A DNA stretch of 64,000 nucleotides from Atriophallophorus winterbourni. Taxonomy: Eukaryota > Platyhelminthes > Trematoda > Plagiorchiida > Microphallidae. The stretch lies in NCBI GenBank assembly GCA_013407085.1, contig JACCGJ010016297.1, positions 1 through 64,000 of the forward strand. Reading direction: 5' to 3'. The position numbers and the translations under genes are program-made. Positions 22,077-36,100 of the stretch are shown here, piece after piece. The notes beneath the pieces were generated by a model. It saw only the letters and a program-made list of their open reading frames with translations. It was not told the origin of the DNA and ran no database searches. Every line of letters starts with the position of its first letter. Position 1 is the stretch's first letter.

Positions 22077-22652
22077 TGTAACATCTGTGACGTGAGTAAC
22101 GCGTATTCCACCCATTTCTTAGTTCGACAAATTCAAAACCACAATTCGGTTGTTATACGGTACTGTAATTAGCAACAATTACAACAACAATAATTATACA
22201 AACCACAACTGTATAGGAACGTACAGCAAATAGTGGAGTCAAAATACTCCAGAATCAATTATATCAATGCAAACAAGTTCAATGACGACCTGAGATATAA
22301 ATAGAATGAAAGGAGTTACCAAAATTGCCGTCCAAAATGTTTATCAAAGACAAGACACCCAAAAGTGGTGTCAAAATACAAGCCAAATACAAGTGCCCAA
22401 AATGGCAATCAAATTCAACAACAATGACCGACAATGGCTTCAACAATGAATTAAAACAAAAGCTTCACCAAATATGTGAACAGAAGATTTCCAATAAAAT
22501 AATTACAAGAAGAAATGTTTTATATCAAAATACTGTAGGAAAATAAAACACAAGCAAAATCTATTTCACAAAATTCAAGTTTTGTAACCAAGTTCAAAAT
22601 GAAAGGAATTTTGAAGGGAAAGGAAGAATTTCGAACTACTTTGAACCTTACA
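22077..22652 (-). repeat. BEL-3 5' LTR
   Basis: A 576-bp LTR matching 19719-20294, ending CCTTACA at 22652 and followed by GGCTC. Confidence 0.9.
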
Positions 22653-24100
22653 GGCTCCCCTGTTCAAAACAGGAGGATCAGAACGAAAAAAATAAAAGAA
22701 TTGAAAGAATCAAATTTGGGGTTGTAACTCCCAAATTCATTAAAAAAATGTGTAAAATATTCACAAAAATACCCCATTTTGCCCGGTCAAACTCACATTT
22801 TTTTAAGTACGTAAGGGTCCCCTCTTACAACATTCTTTTTCACGTATAACCAGGGAAAACCCACTTTGAAAGAGAAGGTTTTACCGCATCAAACTCGAAA
22901 TTTCAGAGTTTTTCAAAACAATCCTTTTTCAATTTTGTAGCAAATTTCTAGACACTCAAAGTTAGGGTTCAAATTGTTTTGCTCACAATTCGCCAGAGAA
23001 GATGAGATCTCACCACCACACTGGATTTTCGTGAACACAAATGTTTTTTCCCTATTATATATTACTATATATTATAGTATGTAATCTTTATCACTTTTTC
23101 GTGCACTATTTGGGCCCCCACTTTTTGCAAGGTTTAAAATACAAAATATTTGGCTACCCTGTTCAAAACAGGAGGCCCAGAAAGGGAAAAAAGAAGAATT
23201 GAAAGACTCGAATTTAAGGTTGCAACTACCTAATTTATTAAAAAGAATAATGTGTAAAAAATAAACAAAAAATACCTCATTTTGCCTGGTCAAACTCATT
23301 TTTTAAGTACGCAAGGATCCCCTATCACAACATTTTTTTCAAGTTTAGCCAGGCAAAACCCACTAAGGGAGAGGGGGTTTTACCGCATCAAACTCAGAAT
23401 TCCAGATTTTTTCAAAATAATTTCTTTCAATTTTGTAGCAAATTGTTACACGCCCAAAGTGAGGTTTTACACTTTTATGCTCACAACTCGCCAGAAGAGA
23501 TGAAATCTCCTCACCACACTGGATTTTCGTGAACACAAGATTTTTCCCCTATTATATAATACTATATATTATGGTGTGTATTTATTATAACATTTTCGTG
23601 CACCATTTAGGCCCCCCTCATTTTTGCAAGGTTTAGAATACAAAATATTCGGCTCCCCTGTTCAGAACACTAGGCCCAGGAAAGAAAGAAAACAATTGAA
23701 AGACCTAAATTCGAAGTTGAAACTCCCAAATTTATTAAAAAAAGTGTGTAAAATTACACAAAAATACCCCATTTTGCCCGGTTAAACTCACTTTTTTTCA
23801 AGTACGTTAGAGTCTCCCCATACAACTTTTTTTTCAAGTTCAGTCAGGCAAAACCCACTTCGGGAGAGTGGGTTCTACCGCATCAGACTCAAAATTTCAG
23901 ATTTCTCCAAAATAATTTTTTATAATTTTGTAGCACATTTTTACACCCCCAAAGTCAGGGTTAAAACTATTTTGCTCACAACTCGCCAGAGGAGATGAAA
24001 TTTCCCCACAACACTGGATTTTCGTGAACACGAGATTTTTTTCCTCATTATATATTACTATATAATATAGTATGTATTTTTCATCACTTTTTCGTGCACC
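22653..24100 (+). repeat. Satellite block 4, plus orientation
   Basis: About three monomers of the 497-bp satellite, resuming within GGCTCCCCTGTTC and running to the inversion junction at about 24100. No gene was seen. Confidence 0.92.
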
Positions 24101-24110
24101 AGTGAGGTGG
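24093..24110. other. Inversion junction within the satellite
   Basis: Plus-oriented satellite stops in the anchor CGTGCACCA and changes within CACCAGTGAGGTGG to the reverse-complement satellite starting in its CCAGTGTGGTGGGG segment. The few shared bases (CCAGTG-like) suggest a microhomology join. All satellite to the right is in the opposite orientation. Confidence 0.88.
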
Positions 24111-27100
24111 GGAGATTCCATCTCCTGTGGCGAATTGTGAGCAAAATAGTTTGAACCCTAACTTTGGGGTGTAAATATTTGCTACAAAATTAAAAAAAAA
24201 TATTTTGAAAAAATCTGAAATTTTGAGTTTGATGAGGTAAAACCCCCTCTCGCAAACTGGGTTTTGCCTGGCTAAACTTGAAACAAAAAATGTTGTAAGA
24301 CGGGACCCTCACGTACTTAAAAAAGTGCGTTTGACCTGGCAAAATTGGGTATTTTTGTGTATTTTTACACACTATTTGTTTAATAAATTTGGGAGATTCA
24401 ACCTCAAATTCGAGTCTTTCAATTCTTTTCTTTTTTTACGGGCCTCCTGTTTCGAAAAGGGGATCTGGATATTTTGTATTTTGCACCTTGCAAAAGAGGG
24501 TGGGCCTAAATGGTCCGCGAAAAAGTGATACAAAATACATACTATATCATATATTAATATATAATGGAGAAAAAATCTTGTGTTCACGAAAATCCAGTGT
24601 GGTGGGGAGATCTCTTCTCCTCTGGCGAGTTGTGAGCAAAATAGTTTGAACCCTAATTATGGAGGTGTAAAAACATGCTACAAGTTTGGCAAAAAAATTA
24701 TTTCGAAGAAATCTGAAATTTTGAGTTTTATGCGGTAAAACCCCCTCTCCCAAACTGGGTTTTGCCTGTCTAAACTTGAAAAAAAATGTTGTAAGAGGGG
24801 ACCCTCACGTACTTAAAAAAGTGAGTTTGACCGGGCAAAATGGGGTATTTTTGTGTATTTTTTACACACTATTATTTTAATTAATTTATGAGTTTCAACC
24901 CGAAATTCGAGTCTTTCAATTCTTTTCTTTTCTTCTTTCTGGGAGTCCTGTTTTAAACAGGGGAACCGAATATTTTGTATTTTGAACCTTTCGAAATAGA
25001 TGGGGCCTCAATGGTACACGAAGAAGTGATAAAAAATACATACTATATTATATAATGATATATAATAGGGAAAAAAATGTTGTATTCACGAAATTCCAGT
25101 GTGGTGGGGAGATTTCTTCCCCTCTGGCGAGTTGTGAGCAAAAATGTTTGAACCCTAACTTTGGGGGTGTGAAAATTTGATAGCAGTCAAAAAAAATCAT
25201 TTTGAAAAAATCTGAAATTTCGAGTTCGATGCGGTAAAACCCACACTCCTAAGGTGGGTTTTGCCTGGCTACACTTGAAAACAAATGTTATATGGGGGCA
25301 CCCTCACGTACTTGAAAAAAGTTAGTTCGAACGGGCAAAATTGGGTTTATTGTGTGTATTTTTTACACACTTTTTATTCAATAAATTTGGGAGTTTCAAC
25401 CCCAAATTCGAGTCTTTCAATTCTTTTTTTTCATTCTGGGCCTCCTGTTTTGAACAGGGGAGCCGAATATTTTGTATTTTGAACCTTGCAAAAAAGGGGG
25501 ACCTAAATGGTCCACGAAAAAGTGATAAAAAATACATAATATATTATATAGTAATATATAAAAGAGAAAAAAATCTTGTGTTCACGAAAATCCAGTAAGG
25601 TGGGGAGATTTCATCTCCTCTGGTGAGTTGTGATCAAAATAGTTTGAACCCCAAATTTGTGGGTATAAAAATGTGCTATAAAATTGAAGAAATTATTTTG
25701 AAAAAATCTGGAATTTTGAGTTTTATGCGGTGAAACCCCATTTTCCAAAGTGGGTTTTGCCTGGCTGGACTTTGAAAAAATGTTGTAAGGGGGGATTGTT
25801 ACGTACTTAAACAAAAGTGAGTTTGACCGGGTAAAATGGGGTATTTTGTGTGTATTTTTTACACACTATTTTTTCATAAATTTGGGAGTTTCAACTTCAA
25901 ATCCGAATCTTTCAATTCTTTTCTTTTTTTCTTTATGGGCCTCCTGTTTTAAACAGGATACCGAATATTTAGTATTTCAAACCTTGCAAAAAAAGAAAAG
26001 CCTAAATGGTGCACGAAAAAGTGATAAAAAATACATACTATATTATATAGTAATATATAATAGAGAAAAAATCTTGTGTTTTTAAACCCTAGTGTGGTGA
26101 GGAGATTTGTTCTCCTCTGGCGAGTTGTGAGCAAAATAGTTTGAACCCTTAATTTGAGGGTGTAAACATTTGCTACAAAATTGAAAAAAATTATTTTGGA
26201 AGAATCTGAAATTTTGAGTTTGATGCGGTAGAACTCTTTCTCCAAAAGTGGGTTTCGCCTGGCTAAACTTGAAAAAAATGTTGTAAGGGGAGACCGTTAC
26301 GTACTTAAAAAAGTGAGTTTGACCGTACAAAATGAGGTATTTTTTGTGTTTTTTTACACACTATTTTTTTGAATAAATTTGGGAGTTTCAAACCCAAATT
26401 CGAATCTTTCAATTCTCATCTCTTTGCTTTCTGAGCCCTCCTGTTTTGAATAGTAGCCAAATATGTTTGGAATTTAAAACCTTGCAAAAAAGAGGGGCCT
26501 AAAATGGTGCACGAAAAAGTGATAAAAAATACATACTATATTATATAGTAATATATAATAGGGGAAAAAAAATCTTGTGTTCATGAAAATTCAGTGTGGT
26601 GGAGAGATTTTATCTCCTCTGGCGTGTTGTGAACAAAATAGTTTGAACGCTGACTTTGAAGGTATAAACATTTTCTACAAAATAAGGGAAAATTATTTTA
26701 AAAAAATCTGAAATTTTGAGTGTGATGCGGTAAAACCGCCTCTCACAAAGTGGGTTTTGCCTGGCTAAACTTGAAAAAAAATTTTGTGAGGAGAGACCCT
26801 TACGTACTTGAAAAAAGTGAGTTTGACCGAGCAAAATGGGGTATTTTTTGTGTATTTTTAACACAATATTTCTTAATAAATTTGGGAGTTTCAACCTTAA
26901 ATTCGAGTCTCTCAATTCTTCTCTTTTTTCTTTCCGCGTCTCGAGTTCCGAACAGGGGAGCAGAATATTTTGTATTTTGAACCTTGCAAAAAGGAGGGGG
27001 CTAACTGGTGCATGAAGAAGTGATAAAAAATACATACTATATTATATAGTAATATATAATAGGGACAAAAAATCTTGTGTTCACAAAAATCCAGTGTGGT

Positions 27101-30100
27101 GGGGAGATTTCACCTTCTCTGGCGAGTTGTGAGCAAAATAGTTTGAACCCTAACTTTGGGGGTGTAAAAATTTGCTACAAAATTGAAAAAAATGATTTTG
27201 AACAAATTTGAAATTTCGAGTTTGATGCGGTAAAAACCCCTTTCCCAAAATGTGTTTCGCCTGGCTGAACTTCAAAAAAAAATGTTGTAAGGATGAATTC
27301 TTACGTACTTGAAAAAAGTGAGTTTGACCGGGCAAAATGGGGTATTTTTGTATATTTTTTACCCACTATTTTTTTAATAAATATGAGTGTGTCAACCACA
27401 AATTCGAGTCTTTCAATTTTTTTTCTTTTTTCCCTTCTAAGCCTCCTGTTTTGAACAGAGGAGCCGAAAATTTTGAATTTTGAACCTTGCAAAAAAGAGG
27501 GAGCCTAAATGGTGCACGAAAAAGTGATAAAAATACATACTATATTATATAGTAAAATATAATAAGGAAACAAAATCTTGTGTTCACGAAAATCCATTTT
27601 GGTGGGGAGATCTCTTCTTCTCTGGCGAGTTGTGAGCAAAATAGTTTGAACCCTAATTATGAAGGTGTAAAAACATGCTACAAGATTGGAAAAAAAATTA
27701 TTTCGAAGAAATCTGAAATATTGAGTTTGATGCGGTAAAACCCCCTCTCCCAAACTGGGTTTTGCCTGTCTAAGCTTGAAAAAAATGTTGTAAGAGGGGA
27801 CCCTCACGTTCTTAAAAAAGTGAGTTTGACCGGGCAAAATGGGGTATTTTTGTATATTTTTTACACACTATTTTTTTAATAAATATGAGTGTGTCAACCA
27901 CAAATTCGAGTCTTTCAATTTTTTTTTCTTTTTTCCCTTCTAAGCCTCCTGTTTTGAACAGAGGAGCCGAAAATTTTGAATTTTGAACCTTGCAAAAAAG
28001 AGAGGGCCTAAATGGTGCACGAAAAAGTGATAAAAATACATACCATATTATATTGTAAAATATAATAGGGAAACAAAATCTTGTGTTCACGAAAATCCAG
28101 TGTGGTGGGGAGATTTAATCTCCTATGGCGAGTTGTGAGCAAAATAGTTTGAACGCTGACTTTGAACGTGTAAACATTTTCTACAAAATAAGGAAAAATT
28201 ATTTTAAAAAAATCTGTAATTTTGAGTGTGATGCGGTAAAACCGCCTCTCACAAAGTGGGTTTTGCCTGGCTAAACTTGAAAAAAATTTTGTGAGGAGAG
28301 ACCCTAACGTACTTGAAAAAAAGTGAGTTTGACCGAGCAAAATGGGGTATTTTTTGTGTATTTTTAACACAATATTTCTCAATGAATTTGGGAGTTTCAA
28401 CCCCAAATTCGAGTCTCTCAATTCTTCTCTTTTTTTTTCCGCGTCTCCAGTTCCGAACAGGGGAGCAGAATATTTTGTATTCTGAACCTTGCAAAAAGGA
28501 GGGGGCTAACTGGTGCATGAAGAAGTGATAAAAAATACATACTATATTATATAGTAATATATAATAGGGACAAAAAATCTTGTGTTCACAAAAATCCAGT
28601 GTGGTGGGGAGATTTCACCTTCTCTGGCGAGTTGTGAGCAAAATAGTTTGAACCCTAACTTTGGGGGTGTAAAAATTTGCTACAAAATTGAAAAAAATGA
28701 TTTTGAACAAATTTGAAATTTCGAGTTCGATGCGGTAAAAACCCCTTTCCCAAAATGTGTTTCGCCTGGCTGAACTTTAAAAAAATTGTTGTTAGGATGA
28801 ATTCTTACGTACTTGAAAAAAGTGAGTTTGACCTGGCAAAATGTGGTATTTTTGTATATTTTTTACACACTATTTTTTTAATAAATATGAGTGTGTCAAC
28901 CACAAATTCGAGTCTTTCAATTTTTTTTCCCTTCTAAGCCTCCTGTTTTGAACAGAAGAGCCGAAAATTTTGAATTTTGAACCTTGCAAAAAAGAAAGGG
29001 CCTAAATGGTGCACGAAAAAGTGATAAAAATACATACTATATTAAATAGTAAAATATAATAGGGAAACAAAATCTTGTGTTCACGAAAATCCAGTGTGGT
29101 GGGGAGATTTAATCTCCTATGGCGAGTTGTGAGCAAAATAGTTTGAACCCTAACTTTGGTAGTGTGAAATGTGCTACAAAATTATTTTGAAAAAATCTGA
29201 AATTTTGATTTAGATGCGGTAGAACACCCTCTCCCAAAGTGGGTTTTGCTTGGCTAAACTTGAATGAAAATGTTGTATGGAGGGTCCCTTACGTACTTGA
29301 AAAAAGTGAGTTTGACCTGGCAGAATGGGGTATTCTTTGTGTATTTTTTTCACTCTATCTTTGTTATAAATTTGGGAGTTTCAACCCTAAATTCGAGTCT
29401 TAAAATTCTTCTCTGCTTTTATGCCTCCTGTTTTGAACAGAGGAGCCGAAAATTTTGTATTTCAAACCTTGCAAAATGGAGGGGCTAAACGGGGCACAAA
29501 AAGTGATAAAAAATACATACTATATTATATAGTAATATATAATAGGGGAAAAAAACTTGTGTTCACGAAAATCCAGTGTGGTGTGGAGATTTTATCTTCT
29601 CTGGCGAGTTGTGAGCAAAACAGTTTGAACCCTAACTTTGTGAGTGTGAAAATTTGCTACAAAATTTGAAAACTTTTTTCAAAAAAAATTAGAAATTTTG
29701 AGGTTGATGCGGTGAAACTTCCTGTCCTAAAGTGGGTTTTTCCTGGCTAAACTTGAAAAAAAAATGTTGTAAGGTGGGACGCTCACGTACTTAAAAAAGT
29801 GAGTTTGACCGGGCCAAATGTGGTATTTTTTGTGTATTTTTAACACACTATTCCTGTAATAAATTTGGGAGTTTCAACCCTAAATTCCATTCTTTCAATT
29901 CCTCACTTTTTTTATTCTGGGCCTCTCGTTTTAAACAGGGCAGCCGAATATTTTGTATTTTAAACCTTGCATGAAAGAAGGGGCCTAAATGGTGCACGAA
30001 AAAGTGATAAAAAATACATACTATATTATATATTAATATATAATAGGGAAACAAATATTGTGTTTACGAAAATCCAGTGTGGTGGGGAGATTGCATCTCT

Positions 30101-33100
30101 TCTGGCGAGTTGTGAGCAAAATAGTTTGAACCACAACTTTAGAGGGTGTAAAAATTTGCTACAAAATGGAAAAAATTATTTTGAAAAAATCTGAAATCTT
30201 GAGCTCGATGCCGTGAAACCCCTTCTCCCAAAGTGGGTTTTGATTGGCTAAACTTGAAAAAAAATTTTGTGAGGAGAGACCCTTACGTATTTGAAAAAAG
30301 TGAGTTTGACCGAGTAAAATGGGGGTATTTTTTGTGTATTTTTAACACAATATTTCTTAATGAATTTGGGAGTTTCAACCCCAAATTCGAGTCTCTTGTG
30401 TTCACGAAAATCCAGTGTGGTGTGGAGATTTCATCTCCTCTGGCGAGTTGTGAGCAAAATAGTTTGAACCCTAACTTTCGGGGTGTAAAAAATTGCTACA
30501 AAATTAAAAAAAACTATTTTGAAAAAATCTGAAATTTTGTGTTTCATGCGGTTAACCCCCTCTTCCAAAGTGGGTTTTGCCTGGGTAAACTTGAAAAAAA
30601 AATATTGTAAGGGGGGACCCTTACGTCCTTAAAAAGAGTGAGTATGACAGGCAAAATGATTTATTTTTGTCTATTTTTAACACTATTTTTTGAATAAATT
30701 TGGGTTTTTAACCCCGAATTCGAGTCTTTTAATTCTTTCCTTTCTGTCTGGGCCTTCTGTTTTGAACAGGGGAGCCGAATATTTTGTATTTTAAACCTTA
30801 CAATAAACGAGGGGCCTAAATGGTGCACGAAAAAGTGATAAAGAAATCCATACTATATTTTATAGTAATATATAATAGGGAAAAAATCTTGTGTTCACGA
30901 AAATCCAGTGTGGTGGGGAGATTCCGTCTCCTCTGGCGAGATGTGAGCGGAATAGTTTGAACCCCAACTTTGGGCGTGTAACAATTTGCTTCGAAATTAA
31001 GTAAAATTATTTTGAGAAAATTTGAAATTTTGAGTTAGATTGGGTAGAACCCCCTCTCCCAAATTTGGTTTTGCCTGGCTAAACTTTAAGGAAAATGTTG
31101 TGAGGGGGGACCCTTACGTACTTAAAGAAAGTGGGTTTGACCGGGCAAAATGGGGTATTTTTTGTGTATTTTTTACACTCTATTTTTTTAATAAATATGG
31201 GAGTTTCAACCCCAAATTCGAGTCTTTCAATTCTTTCCGTTTTTCTTTCTGGGCCTCCCGTTTTAAACAGGGGAGCCGAATAGTTTGTTTTTTAAACATT
31301 GGAAAGAAGAGATGGCCTAAATGGTGCACGAAAGAGTGATAAATATTACATACAATATTATATAGTAAAATATAATAGGGAAAAAAAATCTTGTGTTCAC
31401 GAAAACCCAGTTTGGTAGGGAGATTCCATCTCCTCTGGCGACTTGTGAGCAAAATAGTTTGAACCCTAACTTTGGGGGTGTAAAATCTCGCTACAAAATT
31501 AAAAAAATATTTTGAAAAAATCTGAAATTCTGAGTTTGATGCGGTTAACCCTCTCTATCAAAGTGAGTTTTGTCTGGCTAAACTTGAAAAAAAATGTTGT
31601 AATGGGGAACCCACAAGTACTTGAAAAAAAGTGAGTTTGACCGGGCAAAATGGGGTATTTTGTGTATTTTTTACACACTATTTTTTTAATAAATTTGGGA
31701 GTTTCAACCCCAAATTCGAGTCTTTCAATTCTTTCCGTTTTTCTTTCTAGCCTCCCGTTTTAAACAGGGGAGCCGAATATTTTGTGTTTTAAACCTCGCA
31801 AAGAAGAGATGGCCTGAATGGTGCACGAAAAAGTGATAAAAAATACATACTATATTATATAGTAAAATATAAAAGGGAAAAAATCTTGTGTTCACGAAAA
31901 TCCAGTGTGGTGGGGAGCTTCTATCTACTCTGGCGAGTTGTAAGCAGAATATTTTGAACCCTTACTTTGGGGGTGTAAAAATTCGCTACAAAATTGAAAA
32001 CCTTATTTTGAAAAAAACCGGAAATTTTGAGTTTGATGCGGTTAACCCCCTCTCCCAAAGTGGGTTTTGCCTGAGTAAACTTGAAAAAGAATGTTGTAAG
32101 GGGGACCTTTACGTACTTAAAAAAGTGAGTTTGACCGGGGAAAATAGGGTATTTTGTGTATTTTTTACACACTATTTTTTTAAAAATAAATTCGGGAGTT
32201 TTAACGCCAAATTCGAGTCTTTCAATTCTTCCCTTTTTTTCTTTCCGGGCCTCCTGTTCGGAACAGGAAAGACGAATATTTTGTGTTTTAAACCTCGCAA
32301 AGAAGAGATGGCCTAAATGGTGCACGAAAAAGTGATAAAAAATACATACTACATTATATAGTAAAATATAAAAAGGAAAAAATCTTGTGTTCACGAAAAT
32401 CCAGTGTGGTGGGAGCTTCTATCTACTCTGGCGAGTTGTAAGCAGAATATTTTGAACCCTTACTTTGGGGGTGTAAAAAATCGCTACAAAATTGAAAAAA
32501 TTATTTCGGAAAAAACCGGAAATTTTGAGTTTGATGCGGTTAACCCCCTCTCCCAAAGTGGGTTTTGCCTTACTAAACTTGAAAAAGAATGTTGTAAGAG
32601 GGGACCTTTACGTACTTAAAAAAAAGTGAGTTTGACCGGGCAAAATTGAGTATTTTTGTGTATTCTTTACATACTATTTTTTTTTAATAAATTTGGGAGT
32701 TTCAACCCCAAATTCGAGTCTTTAAATTCTTTCCGTTTTTTTCTGGCCCTCCTGTTTTATACAAGGGAGCCGAATATTTTGTACTTTAAACCTTGCAAGA
32801 AAGAAGGGGCCTAAATGGTGCACGAAAGAGTGATAAAAAATACATACTATATTATATAGTAAAATATCATATATAATAGGGGAAAAAATCTTGTGTTCAC
32901 GAAAATCCAGTGTGGTGGGAAGATTTCATATTCTCTGTCGAGTTGTGAGCAAAACAGTTTGAACCCTAACTTACGGGGTTTGAAAATTTGCTACAAAATT
33001 AAAAAAAATTATTTTGAAAAAATCTAAATTTTTGAGTTCGATGCGGTTAAACCCCTCTACCAATGTGGGTTTTGCCTAGCTGAACTTGAGAAAAAAATGT

Positions 33101-36100
33101 TGCAAGGGACGACCCTTACGTACTTAAAAAAAGGGAGTTTGACCGGGCAAAATGAGGTATTTTTTGTATTTTTTACCCACTATTCTTTCAATAAATTTAG
33201 GAGTTTCATCCCCAAATTCGAGGCTTTCAATTCTATTATTTTTTCTTTTTGGGCCTCCTGTTTTGAACAGGGGAGCCGAATATTTTGTATTTCATACCTT
33301 GCAAAAAACGGTTTGAACCCTAACTTAACGGGTGTAAAAATTTGCTACGAAATTAAAAAAAATATTTTGAACAAATCTGAAATTTTGAGTTTGATGCGGT
33401 AAAACCCACTCCTCCAAAGTGGGTTTTTTGGCTTAACTTGAAATAAAATGTTGTAAGGGTGAACCCTTACGTACTTGAAAAAAGTCAGTTTGACCGGGCA
33501 GAATGGGGTATTCTTTGTGTATTTTTTTCACTCTATCTTTGTAATAAATTTGGGAGTTTCAACCCTAAATTCGAGTCTTTTAATTCTTTTCTTTCTTCAT
33601 TCTGGGGCTCCTGTTTTGAACAGGGGAGCCGATTATTTTATATTTCACACCTTGCAAGAAATGAGGGTGCTCAAATGGTGCACGAAAAAAAGATGAAAAA
33701 TACAAACTGTATTACATAGTAATATATAATAGGGAAAAAAATCTTGAGTTCACGAAAATCCGGTGTGGTTGGGAGATTTAATTTCCTCTGGCGAGTTGTG
33801 AGCAAAAAAGTTTGAACCCCAACTTTGGGGGTGTGAAAATTTGCTACAAAATTTAAAAAAGTATTCAAAAAAGTTTGAAATGTCCAGTTTGATGCGGTGA
33901 AACTTCCTCTCCCAGAGTTGGTTTTGCCTGGCTAAACTTCAAAAAAAATGTTGTAAGGAGAGACCCTCACGTACTTAAAAAAGTGAGTTTGACCCGGCAA
34001 AATGGGGTGTTTTTGTGTATTTTTACACACTATTTTTTCAATAAATTTAAAAGTTTCAACTCTAAATTCGAGTCTTTCAATTCTTCCTTTTTTTTTCTTC
34101 CCGGACCTCCTGTTTAAAATAGGGAAGACGAATATTTTGTATTTTAAACATTGCAAAAAAGGGGAAGACTAAATGGTGCACGAAAAAGGAATAAAGAATA
34201 CATACTGTATTACATACTAATATATAATAGGGGAAAAAATTATGTGTTCACGAAAATCCAGTGTGGTGTGGAGATTTCATATCCTCTGGCGAGTTGTGAG
34301 CAAAATAGTTTGAACCCTAACTTTGAGGGTGTAAAAATTTGCTACGAAATTAAAAGAAATTATTTTGAAAAAATCTGCAAATTTGAGTTTGATGCGGTAA
34401 AACTTATTCTTTCAAAGTGGGTTTTGCCTGGCTAAACTTGAAATAAATATGTTGCAAGGGACGACCCTTACGTACTTAAAAAAAGTGAGTTTGACCGGGC
34501 TAACTGAGGTATTTTTTGTGAATTTTTTACCCACTATTCTTTCAATAAATTTGGGAATTTCATCCCAAAATTCGAGTCTTTCAATTCTTTTCTTTTTTCT
34601 TTCTGAGCCTTCTGTTTTAAACAGGGGAGCCGAAATTTTTGTATTTCAAACCTTGCAAAAAATGGCGGGGCCCAAATGGTGCACGAAAAAGTGATAAAAA
34701 ATACATACTATATTATATGGTAATGTATGATAGGGAACAAATCTTGTGTTCACGAAAATCCAGTGTGGTGGGGAGATTTCATCTCCTCTGGCGAGTTGTG
34801 AGCAAGATAGTTTGAACCCTAACTTAACGGGTAAAAAAATTTGCTACGGAATTAAAAAAAAATTATTTTGAACAAATCTGAAATTTTGAGTTTGATGCGG
34901 TAAAACCCCACCCTTCAAAGTGGGTTTTTCCTGGCTTAACTTGAAATAAAATGTTGTAAGGGTGAACCCTTACGTAGTGAAAAAAGTGAGTTTGACCGAG
35001 CAAAATGGAGTATTTTTTGTGAATTTTTTCACACAATTTTTTCAATAAATTTGGGAGTTTCAACCTTGAATTCGAGTCTTTTAATTCTTTTCTTTCTTCT
35101 TCGTGGGGCTCCTGTTTTGAACAGGGGAGCCGATTATTTTGTATTTTAAACCTTGCAAAAAATGAATGAGCTCAAATGAAGCACGAAAAAAAGATGGAAA
35201 ATACAAACTGTATTACATAGTAATATATAATAGGGGAAAAAATCATGTGTTCACGAAAATTCGGTGTGGTTGGGAGATTTCATTTCCTCTGGCGAGTTGT
35301 GAGCAGAAAAGTTTGAACCCTAACTTTGAGGGTGTAAACATTTGCTACAAAATTTGAAAAATTATTCAAAAAAAATTTGAAATTTCGAGTTTGATGCGTT
35401 GAAACTTCTTCTCCCAAAGTTGGTTTTGCCTGGCTAAACTTGTAGAAAAATGTTGTGAGGACAGACCCTCACGTACTTAAAAGAAGTGGGTTTGACCGGG
35501 CAAAATGGGGTATTTTTTGTATATTTTTACTACAATATTTCTTCAATAAATTCGGGAGTTTCAACCCCAAATTCGAGTCCTTCAATTCTTTTCTTTTTTC
35601 TTTCTGAGCCTCCTGTTTTGAACAGGGGAGCTGAATATGTTGTATTTTGAACCTTGCAAAAAAGGGGGCCCAAATGGTGCACGGAAAAGTGATAGAAAAT
35701 ACATACTGTATTATATAGTAATACATAATAGTTAAAAAATCATGTGTTCACAAAAATCCAGTGTGGTGGGAAGATTTCATCTCCTCTGGCGAGTTGTGAG
35801 CAAAATAGTTTGAACCCTAAATTTTGAGGGTGTAACAATTTGCTACAACATTGAAAAAAATTATTTTGAAAAAATCTGAAATTTGGAGTTTGATGCGGTG
35901 AAACGCACTATCCCAAAGTGGGTTTTTCCCTGGCTAAACTTGAAAATAATAAGTTGTAAGCGAAGACCCTTACCTACTTGAAAAAAGTGAGTTTGACCGG
36001 GCAAAATGGGGTATTTTTGATGTATTTTTTTCCACACTTTTTTTCAATGAATTTAGGAGTTTCAACCCCAAATTCGAGTCTTTCAATTTTTTTCTTTTTC

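Larger units (their letters stand above)
19719..22652 (-). mobile_element. BEL-3: gag-only BEL/Pao-type LTR element
   Basis: A 2934-bp element with 576-bp LTRs at both ends and the target duplication GGCTC (19714-19718, 22653-22657). The satellite resumes in register afterwards. The LTRs differ at only about nine positions by my count (under 2%), the lowest of the LTR pairs here. The interior holds a tandem-repeat leader and one uninterrupted gag-like frame; no zinc knuckle, protease, RT or integrase was found. LTR start and end sequences are related to BEL-1/BEL-4 but distinct. A sense-strand AATAAA lies at 20378-20383. Confidence 0.88.
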
